Source of the DNA: Panagrolaimus kolymaensis
Taxonomy: Eukaryota > Nematoda > Chromadorea > Rhabditida > Panagrolaimidae
DNA: 64,000 nt
Reading direction: 5' to 3'
NCBI GenBank assembly: GCA_028622995.1
Contig: JAJQJQ010000048.1
Location: 186,001 to 250,000 of the forward strand
In this document: positions 43,244 to 54,823 of the stretch, piece after piece
Numbering within the stretch: the stretch's first letter is position 1
Layout of the letters: the number at the start of each line of letters is the position of its first letter
Position numbers and translations under genes: made by a program
Notes under the pieces: model-generated
What the model was told of the DNA's origin: nothing
Seen by the model: only the letters and a program-made list of their open reading frames with translations
Databases searched by the model: none

Positions 43244-44321
43244 GGTAAATAAAATAAAAGCTTCAATCAAATCCAAGAAGAAGAAAAAATTAGATAATAA
43301 TGAAAAACTTCAATAATTAAGCTTATCTTTGGTCATAACTTTCAGTAAAAATCATAATAACTGAAGGGAGTTTCCTTAAAAATATCCTAGCATAATAATA
43401 TCACAAGGTCATATGGGCAAACAAAAAAGTGAAAAGATAAAGATATTTTTTTGTATGTATACCTGATAAATAACAACAGCAAAAAAATCAATTTAGAATT
43501 AAGTTTGAGCAACCATAAAAGTTAATGAAAATTCTTTGCAAAAAAATATGCTTTTTGTGACTATGCTAACACATCTAACAAAGTAATTAATTAAAAGCAA
43601 ACGATTATTACTTGGCCATAAATTGTAACGAAGCACACATGGGCACAGGGTGTGTTTGGGTGTGTTTTGACACACCCAGAGGTACCGGGGTACCGCTGAG
43701 GTTTTTTAGAAAATGAAAAAAATCCAAAGGGGATACCAAGGGAAATTTTTTTCTGTATTCTGAGGGTACCGCTTTTTTTTCTGCTAGCCAAAAAATAGCA
43801 GAGAGGGGAGACCCTTTGGAAAATTTGGGGTACCGCTAGCAAAAAAACCTTGACACACTCCCTTGCCCATGTATGTAACGAAGTAATGAATATTCAATAA
43901 AAGAAAAAAACTATTATATATTTGAAAGCACATAAAAAAAATAAATGTGATAGTTTGTCAACTTTGATCTCATCAATTTATAATACTTATGATAGCAATA
44001 ATTTTCCACAAAGTATTAGTCAAAAATAAAAAGTTTTACATCTCATAAAATTTAAATAATAGTAATAATAGTAACTCGAGCTACCATGGAATAACAAAAA
44101 AAAAGATCCATAAAAAATTTCAAGTTACACCGTAAAGCGGCGGCAACACACACAAAAAATTAGGTAAACGAAGGCATTGTGTGAAGGAAACGCGAATTTG
44201 AAAGCAACGACAAAATTGTTGCTTGTTTCAAAAAAGATTTTCTTCTTCTTCTCTTTCATTTCTTACATTTTCACCTTCATTTAACGTTTTTCGTTAATTA
44301 TTTTTCATCATCTTCAAAATT
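43244..44321. other. Intergenic with a MITE
   Basis: AT-rich spacer containing a 240-bp inverted-repeat element (43634-43873), and near 44220-44290 a pyrimidine-rich stretch upstream of the next gene. No gene seen. Confidence 0.5.
43634..43873. mobile_element. 240-bp Mutator-like MITE with 10-bp target duplication
   Basis: TGTAACGAAG flanks both sides (43624-43633 and 43874-43883) as an exact 10-bp direct repeat. The ends are imperfect inverted repeats of about 25 nt with the core ACATGGGCA(C)AGGG. The interior is GC-richer than its surroundings and holds three copies of GGGTACCGCT-like sequence. A 9-11-bp duplication is typical of Mutator-like elements; the class is inference. Confidence 0.75.
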
Positions 44322-45185
44322 ATGTGTAAGCCGCCACCATCTCGTCCAAAATCAGCTGAACTAAAAGAAGCATTATTTCGTGCTTCATTATCTGATGTAA
44401 GTGTTTATGTTTTTAAAACTTTATTATTCATTTCTTAAAATTTTTTTTAGTCTTATCGTGAAATTATTCGTGATGCTACATATGATCTAGAAACATCATT
44501 TTTACAAGATGCTTATCGAATTCGTGATCGTGCACAAGAATATGAAGATTCGACAACTCATCCTGGTATTGCTGATAAAGAAAAAGAATATCAAATAGAC
44601 TCAAGAGATCGTGTTTTTAGTAAAGCTCTTTCTGAACCTGATCCAAGTATTTTCCAAGGAATTTATAAGAAAATTGGTGTCAATCCTGATGGAAGTGGTT
44701 CAGCTTTAGCTGATCTAAAGAAAATTATGCAAAACATTCATCTGTTTCCTGGTATGGAAAATTACAATCAGTCTGCATCAGATGATAAATATGGAGTACA
44801 TTCATTATCACCTCAAACCGATGTACCTGAATTCAATGTTATTAATGATGTTACTGAGCCGTCAAGAAATGATCCAAAATCTGGAAGAGATGTTTCGCTT
44901 CACTCTGATACTATGGATGAATCTCAAGATGGTGAAAACAATGGTACAATTTCTGATGATTGCTTTATTGAGTTTCTGCCACCTATGGATGAATCAGATG
45001 ATGAAATGAATGAAGATATTCCTCAACGATCAAGAAAAGTCACATTTATGGAAGAAGTTGTTGTACGTTTTCAAACTCCCGATGAACCTGCAATAAGTCA
45101 ATATGATTATGCATTTCAATCATCGCAAACATCCGAAAACGATGATGATTACGAACCACCAAACAAGAGAACAAGAATTCAGTGA
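44322..45185 (+). CDS. Acidic protein with PP1-docking-like motif (269 aa)
   Basis: Exons 44322-44396 and 44451-45185. The N-terminal half (PPSRPKSAELKEALFRASLSD, SYREIIRDATYDLETSF, YRIRDRAQEYED) is predicted helical and charged. The C-terminal half is acidic and Ser-rich. Near residue 225, RKVTFMEEVVVRF fits the RVxF docking motif for protein phosphatase 1 and the KVxFxExVxVxF pattern seen in PPP1R15 (GADD34/CReP) regulators, which steer PP1 to eIF2alpha. The C-terminus PPNKRTRIQ could be a nuclear signal. The PPP1R15 link is inference from one short motif; I do not otherwise recognise the protein. It is convergent with the esterase gene. Confidence 0.7.
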
Positions 45186-45534
45186 ACGATGAAACGCCAT
45201 TGATGGACGACGAAAACCCTTCTCTTCCATTTTCATTTTGCTTTCATTTTTATTGTTTTGTTAAACTTTTGTTTGTTATTATTAAGTTTGTTAATTGTTT
45301 GTTGTATAAAGTTCTGTTGTTTTCATTGTATGTATGGTTTTTGGTTTCGATGCATGGGGCTAGTACAAAATGCATTTCACCGAGAGGATGATACAGTATG
45401 TAACAATGACTTTCAATTCTAATAACCTTGCTGCCAATCAACCACAACCGAACGTGTGATAATAAACCTGAGAAAGAAAAGATTGTTTATTACTTTAATT
45501 CTTTATTCAAACAAAATAAATCATGCAAAAAAAG
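45186..45534. other. Convergent intergenic region
   Basis: About 350 bp between two stop codons facing each other. It holds the 3' UTRs of both genes, with AATAAA-like signals on each strand near 45460-45530. No gene seen. Confidence 0.45.
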
Positions 45535-47850
45535 TTACAACAAATTGCTTTTATTATTATCAGATTTTTCATCAGGAGTAATCCAAAATTTATCATCACA
45601 AAAATATCTTGTTAGCTTTTGATAATAAGGTGAAAACTTCTCCAATGTTTCTTTGTTAAATGTATTACATAATTCTGATTTGGATGAAACAATGAGATGG
45701 CGTTGAGGAAATTCATCGGTTACAGGTTCCCATGTAAAATCAAATAAAGGAGAAGTTGAATCACCATTAGGATTACCATATTTTGCGAAATTTGTTAACA
45801 TCGTTGTCATCTTCAGGCTTACAGCATGATCAGCTTTGGTTCGACGAAATGGAATTTTATACATGTTATGATCAAATATGTAGACGATTTCTGTACCATG
45901 TGTTGCAGCTGAAAAACAAGAAAAAAGTTAGAAAAGTACATAAACAAGGTTGCAGAGTTGCATCGACGCGAAAGTTATCGTATGCTTTATCTCTTTTTAG
46001 ACTTCATTCAACAAAAAAGCGAGAAAGAACAAAGAAACTAACTATTCATTGGAAGCATAACTTTCAGACCCATTAATATTTTTGGATTATGATGTTCAAA
46101 AATGAAGCTCCATACTTGTGATCCACGTTCACGTTCAGCATTCATAAAATTAAACCATGCAATATTGTTTACCATATCACTCATCATTTGAACAATTCGT
46201 CGTTTTAAAAATGGTCGATCGGATGGTGAAAGTTCAGTTAAAATATACAGCTTTCGAAATTCACAAAGGATTAATGGATCACATTCAAGAAAATTATATA
46301 ATATATCCAAGAGTTCATCAAATTTTTCATCCAAATCTCTTGCCAATTTTTCACTTCTTATTTTTTGACCAAGTGATACTGAAAAAAGAGAAAGAAGTTA
46401 GACATAAACGCATTCATATGTGGATAGCTATCATTAACCAACTAACAACGTTGACAGAAGCAGCAGTAACACAGCCAAAGAGAAAAATCTTACTAAATAT
46501 GAGTCCTTCTTGAGCGGTTATTCCAGTAATTACAGGACGAGGTGGAGCATTTTGTCGTAGAATATGTGGAGGATGAGGTAAAATTTCACCATCGATAACA
46601 GGAGAAACATCAAGTCTCATCTTTTCAAATATTGCTTTACTTCCCAGCATTGTCATCGCTGAAAAACAAAGCTGTTTTAGTTTTACAAAAAAGCCAAAAG
46701 TTACTCACCAAATTTATATGGAGGTAATAGTTTTAAATAAGCAACCATTTCTTTATTCTCAGCTGACGACCATGAACCAGTTGATTTTCTTTTATAACCA
46801 AGTTTGATGGCGAGATCTTGACAAAATGTAGCAGCTATTTTTCGAGCTGAAACACCCCACATTGTTTCACAATTTCCACCCAAGCATACAACTTTTGAAA
46901 CCATATGTCGACTCAAAGGTGAAATTGAAAGAAGATCACATGAAACTGCACCAGCTGATTGACCAAAGATTGTAATGTTTGATGGATTTCCTCCAAATGC
47001 AACAATATTATCACTAACAAATTTCAGAGCAAAGTATTGATCCCATAATCCATAGTCTCCAAGAGCTGTTTCATCACTAGTGCAGAAATATCCAAGGAGG
47101 CCAAGTCGATATTGAGTTGTAACAATGATGACGCCATGACGAGTTAACAATCTAAAAACTAGTAATGATGTTATCAAAAATTAGAGAATACATAAAGGTG
47201 GCTCGATGAAGAAAATGGAGATAGTGATATAGCAGCATTTCAAAGTTAGTAATCTCGTAGCAATCGACAATCAAAATCTTCAAAAAACATACCTGCAAAT
47301 TTTCAAATGATGATAACTCGCAGATGATCCCATAACAAATCCACCACCATGAATATAAAACATAACAGGAAATCCATTAGAATCAGGCGAATCCCATGCA
47401 GGAGCAATAATATTCAAATAAAGACAATCTTCATTACCATGATATTTATTAAGCCATGGAAGAACTTTTTGTGTTGCAGGATGAGCATGCTTTTTACATT
47501 CAAGCGTTTCAGTCCATTTGTCAGGTTTTTGAGGTTTCTAAAAAATGGATAAATAGCAACAATTTCATATTCAGATTGCACAAGAAAAAAATTTGCGAAA
47601 CCAAAAGAACATACTTCAAATCGTAATTTTCCAATCGGAGGTTTTGCAAATGGTATACCAAGAAATACTTTAGCCATACGTTTTTGTGAATCATGTGGAA
47701 GCAGCACATTTAAACCTTCAATTTTACCATATTCTGTTTCAACCACTAAAAAAACAACCAATAAACTTTTATTAAACATAAAAAAGAAAAAAGAGACAAA
47801 CCTGGATTAGGATTAACTGGATCTTTTTTTGTTGATGCACCATTACCCAT
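45535..47850 (-). CDS. Carboxylesterase (type B), predicted N-myristoylated (580 aa)
   Basis: Exons 47850-47802, 47745-47615, 47537-47293, 47151-46709, 46658-46494, 46378-46043 and 45908-45535; the sum is 581 codons and phases agree. Alpha/beta-hydrolase of the cholinesterase/carboxylesterase family, cleaving esters. Motifs: [23 protein letters not shown], oxyanion hole HGGGF, nucleophile elbow FGQSAGA with the catalytic Ser, and HGTEIVYIF with the catalytic His. The N-terminus [11 protein letters not shown] has no signal peptide and fits the N-myristoylation rule (Gly2, Ser6, Lys after), which would place it on the cytosolic face of membranes. Length is typical (540-600 aa). Substrate unknown; detoxification or lipid turnover is inference. 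Confidence 0.92.
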
Positions 47851-48214
47851 TTTTCTTTATTATTGTTGAAACTTGAAAACAAAACAAAAACAAACAAAAA
47901 ACACGCAGCAACAACAACAGCTTGAAAGAAAAAATGGAAATTTTCAAAACTAACATTTTGAATTGAAGGAAGAAAAAGAAATGACTGTTTTTGGCAAAAG
48001 AAGAAAATTTGAATAATCGTGCAAGAATGAGCAACGGCATGTGAAAGTGTTTAGGTTAAAAAAAATTATTGAAGGTTTGAGAAATTTGAAAATTTTATGG
48101 TTGAATCACGTTTCAAAACAATCACAAATGAAATTTTTTGTAAGATGCTTTAAAAAAGTTTTGATGCAAAAAAGGACATTTATTTAGTTTGCACACAAAC
48201 AAACAAAAAATTGA

Positions 48215-49206
48215 TCAATAACACCGAAGTAGAGAAGCTTTACGACGAGATTCGTCCCATGAATCATGAAGAGTTTTTAAAGCTTTTGAAGTTGAATCAA
48301 TAATTTTTTGATTATTTGTTTTGTAACTCATCCAAAATTGACATCTACGTGCAGAATTTTTCTGAAATTTTTATAATTAAAAAACTTGAATTTTTAAAAA
48401 GCTAACTAACATCGATAAATTTACAATAACTTGGAATATCAAAATCATTGGGAACTGCGTATAAAGAAAAACTTTGAATTTTAACTTTATGATTTAAAGC
48501 TAATAAATTTTGTGATGTCTTTGAAGAGAATGGAATGTCATACAAGCTAGAAAAAAAAATAATGATCTATTACTTAAAGGTCCGTGTCGAATCTTAAAAA
48601 TTTTTTTTTTTATTACAAAACTTACTCAATTATTACAGCGTTTGGTATTTTTTCTATAATTTCTTCCACAACTAAATAATTGCCACTATCAGGTTTTAAA
48701 ATTTTTGAACCTGTAATTTTAAATTGTTCAACAAAATTTGGATTTACCAAAAAATCAAATTCTTTTAAAGTTAATTTTTGATTCCATAAATTTATAATTT
48801 TAGCATCGCATTTATATATAGTTTTTTGAATAAAAGTTTCAATTGAATTATGATTAGATAATGATGAAGGCCTTCCATTGCAAATTAAGGTATTTGTTAT
48901 CCATAAATTTGAGATATTATTATTTTTAGCGGAAATATCAATATAATGATTATCATTAAAATTTTCCGATCCCAAAAAACATAATTCTTTAATCAAAATT
49001 TTCTTTTCTTTTGCTTGAAAATATTTGCAAGTTTTTGTGAGTTTTTGATAAATTCGATAATCAATAGTTTTTGAAATATAATCAATCATCATGAAATATG
49101 GGAATGAAAAGTTTTGATGCTTCCAATTTGCATAAGGATTTGAAGTAACTTGATAAAAATCATTTTTATTGGAAGAATGGACCATAAGAGGTTTATAATT
49201 ATCCAT
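48215..49206 (-). CDS. Divergent F-box-like family protein
   Basis: Exons 49206-48626, 48546-48411 and 48361-48215. It starts MDNYKPLMVHSSNKND. The block FSFPYFMMIDYISKTIDYRIYQKLTKTCKYFQAKEK matches the F-box-like block of the main family in pattern. Later motifs are IYKCDAK, LTLKEFDFLVNP, VVEEIIEKIPNA and DIPSYCKFID. Unlike the single-exon main family it has three exons. It is the intact partner of the decaying copy at 42285-43243. Function is unknown; a ubiquitin-ligase adaptor role is inference. Confidence 0.78.
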
Positions 49207-49814
49207 TAACAAACCACAGAGAGATGTGACAGCAGCAAAAACTTTTGCTTATAATGATTAGAAGAAAATTTCTCTTTCCATTTTTCGAATGCTTTTTTAT
49301 GATTGTTTTTGAGTAAGGATAAACAACTTGAAGGCAAGCTTTATGCATAAAAAGGCCGAATGGAAAATATGGATGCTCTTTGCTAGCCATATTCTCATTG
49401 ATTTGAAAATTAATTTTTGCAAGAGAATAGTTTTGAAACTTGTTTTATTTTTAGTTTTAGAATCTCTGCCTTTGCATTTTTTTGTTGCAAAAATCAATTA
49501 TGAAAATACATAAATGGTTTATTCGAAGGTCATTTTTTTTGGTCGATCAAATATAATCAAAAAAAGATTATTGACTACAAAAAACCCATAACAACTAGTA
49601 CCACCACCTAATTTCCATTCGATCATAAACCAAAACGTTTTTCTTTACTTTTCTTCATATTTTTTTTTCTTATCGCCGCCATTAATTTTGACCCATCACT
49701 ATTATTACCAAACTCAAATCAACAAACGCGGTCGATCACTTTCACTTTCTTTCTTACATTTATTTCTTTTTGCAGAAGTTCTTGGTTTGGTTTTTTTACT
49801 TTTTGCATTTAAAA
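49207..49814. promoter_or_regulatory. Divergent intergenic region, F-box-like / ADH
   Basis: About 600 bp between opposite start codons. TTTCTTTTTGCAG at 49763-49775 lies 39 nt before the ADH ATG and is a good trans-splice acceptor candidate. No other motif recognised. Confidence 0.4.
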
Positions 49815-51010
49815 ATGAGTGGTGTTGTTCCAAAAAAGCAAAAAGCTCAAATAATTACTGAATTTGGTATCGATGTAAAGCTTCAAGAAATTGATGTGCC
49901 TCAACCACAACCCGATGAAGTTTTGGTCCACATACTTTACACTGGGGTTTGTCATACGGATGTTTGCTTTATGGAAAATGGTTTACATACGTTTCAAATG
50001 AAAGTTCCCATGGTTGCTGGACATGAAGGTGCTGGAGAAATTGTAGCAATGGGTGAAAAAGTTAAAACTTTTAAAATTGGTGATAAAGTTGGAATTAAAG
50101 TAAGTTTCAAAAAAACATAAGGAAATCTTGCTTCGAGGCTCAGTGTAATTTCATGCGATAACTAAAAAGTTTTTAGATGGTTAATCGAATTTGTGGAGTA
50201 TGTGAAAACTGCCATATATCTGGAAGAGATAATAAATGCGAAAATCAAACTGAATGCATTGTTTCTAAATTTGGAACCTTTCAAGAATATATTACTGTAG
50301 CCGAAAGTGAAGCCGTTCGATTACCCAAACATGTTGATTTGAAAAGGGCTGCTCCACTCATGTGTGCTGTAAGTAACTCTATTTTTCCAAAAATTTCTAA
50401 GACTTTAGTTATAAAATCAAAATTTCAGGGAGTTACAGTTTATAAAGGCCTTAAAGAAACTGGATGTATTGCAGGTGAAATAGTTGCCATTTCTGGAGCT
50501 TCAGGTGGCCTTGGCTCCTTCGCTATTCAATTCGCTAAAATCAAAGGGTTTGAAGTTATTGCTATTGACCTTGGCGAAGAAAAAGCTGAACATTGCAAAA
50601 ATCTTGGAGCTGATCATTACATTGATGCTTCCAAACCCGATATCGTTAAACGAGTTCGAGAAATTTCAAATAATCGTGGCCCTCATGCAGTTATGACAGT
50701 TGCTAATTCCGCTGCAGCTTTTGAAGAAGCCATTAATTATGTTCGAGATTCTGGCACTGTGGTTGCTATAGGAGTTCCATCAAAGACCCAATTCAAAGCT
50801 GATTTACTCGATATTATTGGGCGACATTTAACTATCAAAGGCACAACTCTCGGAAATCGACAAGATTTCAAGGAAGCTGTAAATATTTTTGCTAAAGGAA
50901 AAATTGATATTCCCATCGAAGTTCGAGGCTTATCTGAACTTTCTGGAGTTTTAGAACGAATTAATAAAGGTGAAATAAAAGGCAGAGTTGTTTTGGATAC
51001 TTCGAAATAA
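49815..51010 (+). CDS. Zinc-dependent alcohol dehydrogenase, sodh-like (352 aa)
   Basis: Exons 49815-50099, 50177-50368 and 50429-51010. Medium-chain dehydrogenase oxidising alcohols with NAD. Visible features: catalytic zinc ligands in TGVCHTDVC and GHEGAG, and the third Cys in APLMCAGVTVYKGLK; structural zinc four-Cys set CGVCENC...C; Rossmann fold SGASGGLGSFAIQFAK followed by VIAIDLG, whose acidic residue favours NAD. Length of about 350 aa is normal. It resembles the sorbitol/alcohol dehydrogenase-type ADHs of nematodes (sodh family) and bacterial/yeast ADH1. All ligands are present, so it is probably active. The physiological alcohol is unknown. Confidence 0.93.
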
Positions 51011-52203
51011 AAAAGTTTTGATTGAAAATTTTTGCGGTTGAAATGTTTTATTTTTTTATGAAATGTTTTTAGTTTAATAAATAAAATAATTTATTGTTTG
51101 TATGTAATTATTGTTCCTCGTGTTTCTAAAAATAATCAAACAATAATCGAAAAGATAATTTCGATTAATTAAAAAGCAAGCGAGAGAGAGAAAAAATGCA
51201 TATTTCCAAATTCAGTTAAATCTCGGTTGTTGTTTCTTCGATTTTTTTATCGTTCAGTATTCAACAAAAAAAGGTGATGAACATGAAATTATGAATAAAC
51301 TCTTTAAAACTTTTCTTGTTTTCCATTTTCAAGATTTATAGCTGCTTCATCATTCTTTTTTTAGAACACCCAAAGATCTAAACTTAAAATCATTAAACTA
51401 ATTACAATACATAACTTTTTTGGAGGTGTTATTTTTTTCTTTTTCTTTCATCGATCAATCTCCACTCCATTCATTAATTAGTTTGTTTGAGTTCATGTGA
51501 AACTAACGTGGTTCATCTCAAATCAAAACAATAATATGTATGGAAAAAAAGAAGAGCAACAACAGCAACAGCAGCGATGAATGGCCATCGGTTTTTTCTT
51601 CCTCTTTTCTTTATTTTTTTGCAAAAAAAAAACGAAAGAAAGAAAAACATTGGATTTTATTATCGTTTTTTTCTTTCTTCTATCTTTGAATTGGGGTTTT
51701 AATGATTATGTTATGTATGCACCAACAGCAACAACACTGCTTCTTTATTTGGAAACCATTTATTCCTTCTTTTTTTTTAATTTTTAGGTTGCACGTTTTA
51801 GTTTTAGTTTAGTATCGGTAAATGGATAGGGGTATTTGAAAACGGAAAAAGAAAAATTTTAGTTGAATTTTTGTGAATATCAAAGTTGGATGTTCAATAA
51901 TTTTCATCAATCTTGTAATCCGTTTTTTATTTTGATCAACAGCGTTTTTTTGTTTGTTGTATTTTTGTTTTGGATTGGACTTTTAGGTTAGCTAGTATTT
52001 TTTTGACTTTTAGTACTATTTTGGCATTTTTTGTTGAACTTTAATGTTACGGAAAAATTAGAGCTAAAATCGAATTTAAAAATAAAGTAGATTTGAGTTT
52101 TAGTAATTTCGTCCATTTTTGTTTTGTTTTTGAGCGCGGTTTTTGTTGTTGGAATAATTTGCCTTTTACTTGAAAATATTTCCTACGTTTTCTATAGATC
52201 CAA
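51011..52203. promoter_or_regulatory. Upstream region of the BTB gene
   Basis: About 1.2 kb between the ADH stop and the ATG of the next gene. It is T-rich and includes CAACAGCAACAGCAGCG-type triplets near 51558-51576. The sequence TTTTCTATAG ends 6 nt before the ATG at 52204 and could be a splice acceptor, so a 5' UTR exon or an additional upstream coding exon may lie here. Confidence 0.35.
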
Positions 52204-54179
52204 ATGCCATCATTATCTATTGATCAACCACATCCTCTTCGACCTGTTGGTAATTCACCCTCTTCACCCAATCATCATCATCGATTAAATCGAGTGAGGA
52301 GACCCCATCATTTACGAATACATTCTCCGCCTAAATCTCTTTCACCTTTAATCTTTTCAAATTCATATCATCCTCATCATCACCATCATCATCCAATTGA
52401 TCCAACCAAAATTTTATTAACCCCGGAATTAGTTTATTCTCAACAAAATCAAGCTTCACCATGGAAAGGAATAATTCCTCAACAACCACCACCACAAATT
52501 CCACAAACAGCTCAACCATCAACGACGAATGAAAGATATTTTACATCATCGTCATCGCAACGAACGGCGGATTCATTGCATTCAATTCCAAAAATTTCAA
52601 TTGAAAGTTTTCACAGCAATAATAGTGGAAGCAATTCTATTGCTGCCTCAAGCATTAATGGTGGTAGCTTACATCTATCAAATAGCCAACAAAATTTCTT
52701 ACAACGATTACATTATGAAAAGCAGCAACAACAAGCTCAAGCAGCAGCGCAATATCGTCATTCTTCTTCATCGTCATTTCAGCAGCAACAAAGTTTAATA
52801 AATAATAATAAAAATTATAACCTTTCTTCATCAATTAGGAATGACGATTCAACTTCTTCAACAAAATTTCATTCATTTCCAGAAGAAATAAGTTTAATGA
52901 GAATGGATGAAGATTTTGCTCCATTTAATACTGAAGTAAGTTTTAGAATTTGTTTAAAAATTGGTTAAACCTTTTTGAATAATCCTTTTCTTTGCTGCTT
53001 TTAAACATCCCAATTAAACTACAAAATTTGTATCCCATAAAACATTTGCAATGCTTTATTTCTTTCTAATTATCTGTCACAAATTGGAGGTGATTTTGAT
53101 TGATTGATGATGATCGCAAATTTGCAAAAAAAAAGTTGACCAAGTTGATTAGCATTGTTATCGTAAAAATGAGGCATTTATTTTATTTTTATTTTGTTTA
53201 TTTATTTTTCAAGAATTTTTAATCCAATTAGTCAATAATTAATAATTCCTTCAATTTTTACAGATTGATTTCACCCAACCTGACCCATCTCGTCCGCTTC
53301 AAATTCGAGTTAGTGGTCGATCAATTTATGTGGATCCACAATTTGCTCAAGATTTATCTCCAATATTTACTAATTTCCTTGCGCGTGAACTTGTTGCAGG
53401 TACATATATTTTTTTATCCTTTAAACTTCCATTTCTAATTAACGATAATTTATTTTTAAGGAAAACGAAAATGCGTTGAAATACAACGTGATGATATTTC
53501 ATTTCCAGAAGTATTAGAAATGGCAAAAGTTTTATGCCCATATGAACTTGGAATGTTTCCTAAACCCGTTGAAGTCTCAACCTTTCGATCGTTGAGTCGA
53601 TTAGCAAATAAATTTAAAGTTGGAAAGCTGAAACTTGCATGTGAACTTTTTATTGCTCGAATGAGTTTAGATGATCCTAAAATTTCTACCGATGATTTAT
53701 GCAGTTTTATTGTTTCAAGTTATATCGATGGATTGACCCAACCTACAAAGTTAGTAAAAGTTTTTAGTTTAAAAATAAAATGAGTTTTGGCAAAAGAAAG
53801 GATTTTTTTATTTAGGATCCGACTTCTTGAGGCCATAGTTGCTCGAGGAATAACAACGGTGGATCGAAGAACCATGGAAGTACCAGGTTTAGCTGAATTA
53901 ATTCGTGAAGCGGTAGCCAAATATCGTTCAAATGAACTTATGCATTCTGATCTCCTAAATGATGCCCGTCTTCGAGTTCCATGTCGTACGTGCAGAATTG
54001 AGCAACCTAATGTCCCTCTTCCAGCAATCAAAGGAGAATTATCAAACACCGGAATCCCTGCTTTTGTGATTTGCACTAAATGTAAATCAACAATTTGCTG
54101 CGGATGTGTTTTAAAACCGTGCAAAAAAGCTTTGGAAGAATTTGTTAAAAAATTCACTGATAGGTATTATCCTTATTAA
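52204..54179 (+). CDS. BTB-domain protein with Gln/His/Ser-rich N-terminus (506 aa)
   Basis: Exons 52204-52935, 53264-53399, 53461-53749 and 53816-54179. Residues 1-245 are low complexity: His runs (HHHHHH), SSSSQ and QQQQ stretches, Pro-rich pieces, likely disordered. Residues about 250-350 form a BTB domain (IRVSGRSIYVDPQFAQDLSPIFTN, then FPEVLEMAKVLCPYEL, then STFRSLSRLANKFKVGKLKLACELF). The C-terminal part has paired cysteines (VPCRTCRIE, CTKCKSTICCGCVLKPC) that might bind zinc. The protein could be a Cullin-3 adaptor or transcription-related BTB protein; neither is shown. An acceptor-like site 6 nt before the ATG leaves open an upstream exon. Confidence 0.82.
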
Positions 54180-54823
54180 CTATTTTATGGGTGTGTAGTT
54201 TGTAATATTTTTTCACTTAATAAATTTTTATTCACTTTAAAAAAATGTGTGTAAAATGAAATTAAAAAAAACTTTTTCTGATGAAACATGTTTGAACTAA
54301 ATAAACCATAATTATCCATCTCCCAGTATCATTGGTGTCAGTGAATGTCATAAAATGAAACTACATAAATTTTGCTTTCTATTTTATCGAGTTTGGTTCT
54401 TCCTTTTGCTCCAACCTTTAAAAAAATTAAATGAAAAATATGGTATTTATTTTATACGTGACTACGATCATAATTACAGCAACAAATAAAAAATTTAATT
54501 TATGTACCAAAATAAAGACCACACATTCATTTCCATTGTTTAGTACATATGTATTATTATATAGGTGATTTGATTATGAGACGTGCTTTAAATTAAAAAA
54601 TAATAAACGCATGATTTATTAATAGTATACTATCGTCATTTAAAAAAGCGACTGCTTCTTGAAACGAAAATTCATTGAGGAAGCTTTCACGTAATACGGT
54701 AAAGCGGGAAAACATTCAAAACTATTTTAGTTTTTCTCCAACAAAACTTCTTTCATTTTTCTACAAGCAAGCTTTATGTAATTTGATAACCATATCCTTG
54801 TTTGATTTTATTGTATTGCAACC
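54180..54823. other. Intergenic, nothing recognised
   Basis: AT-rich spacer between two same-strand BTB genes. An AATAAA lies just after the first (near 54220). No other feature seen. Confidence 0.5.

Noticed and set aside
43591..43842. 83-codon minus-strand frame
   Set aside because: It is contained in the Mutator-like MITE and is not related to any transposase.
53720..54157. 145-codon minus-strand frame
   Set aside because: It is the antisense shadow of the last exon of the BTB gene, whose sense frame has splice sites and Cys motifs.
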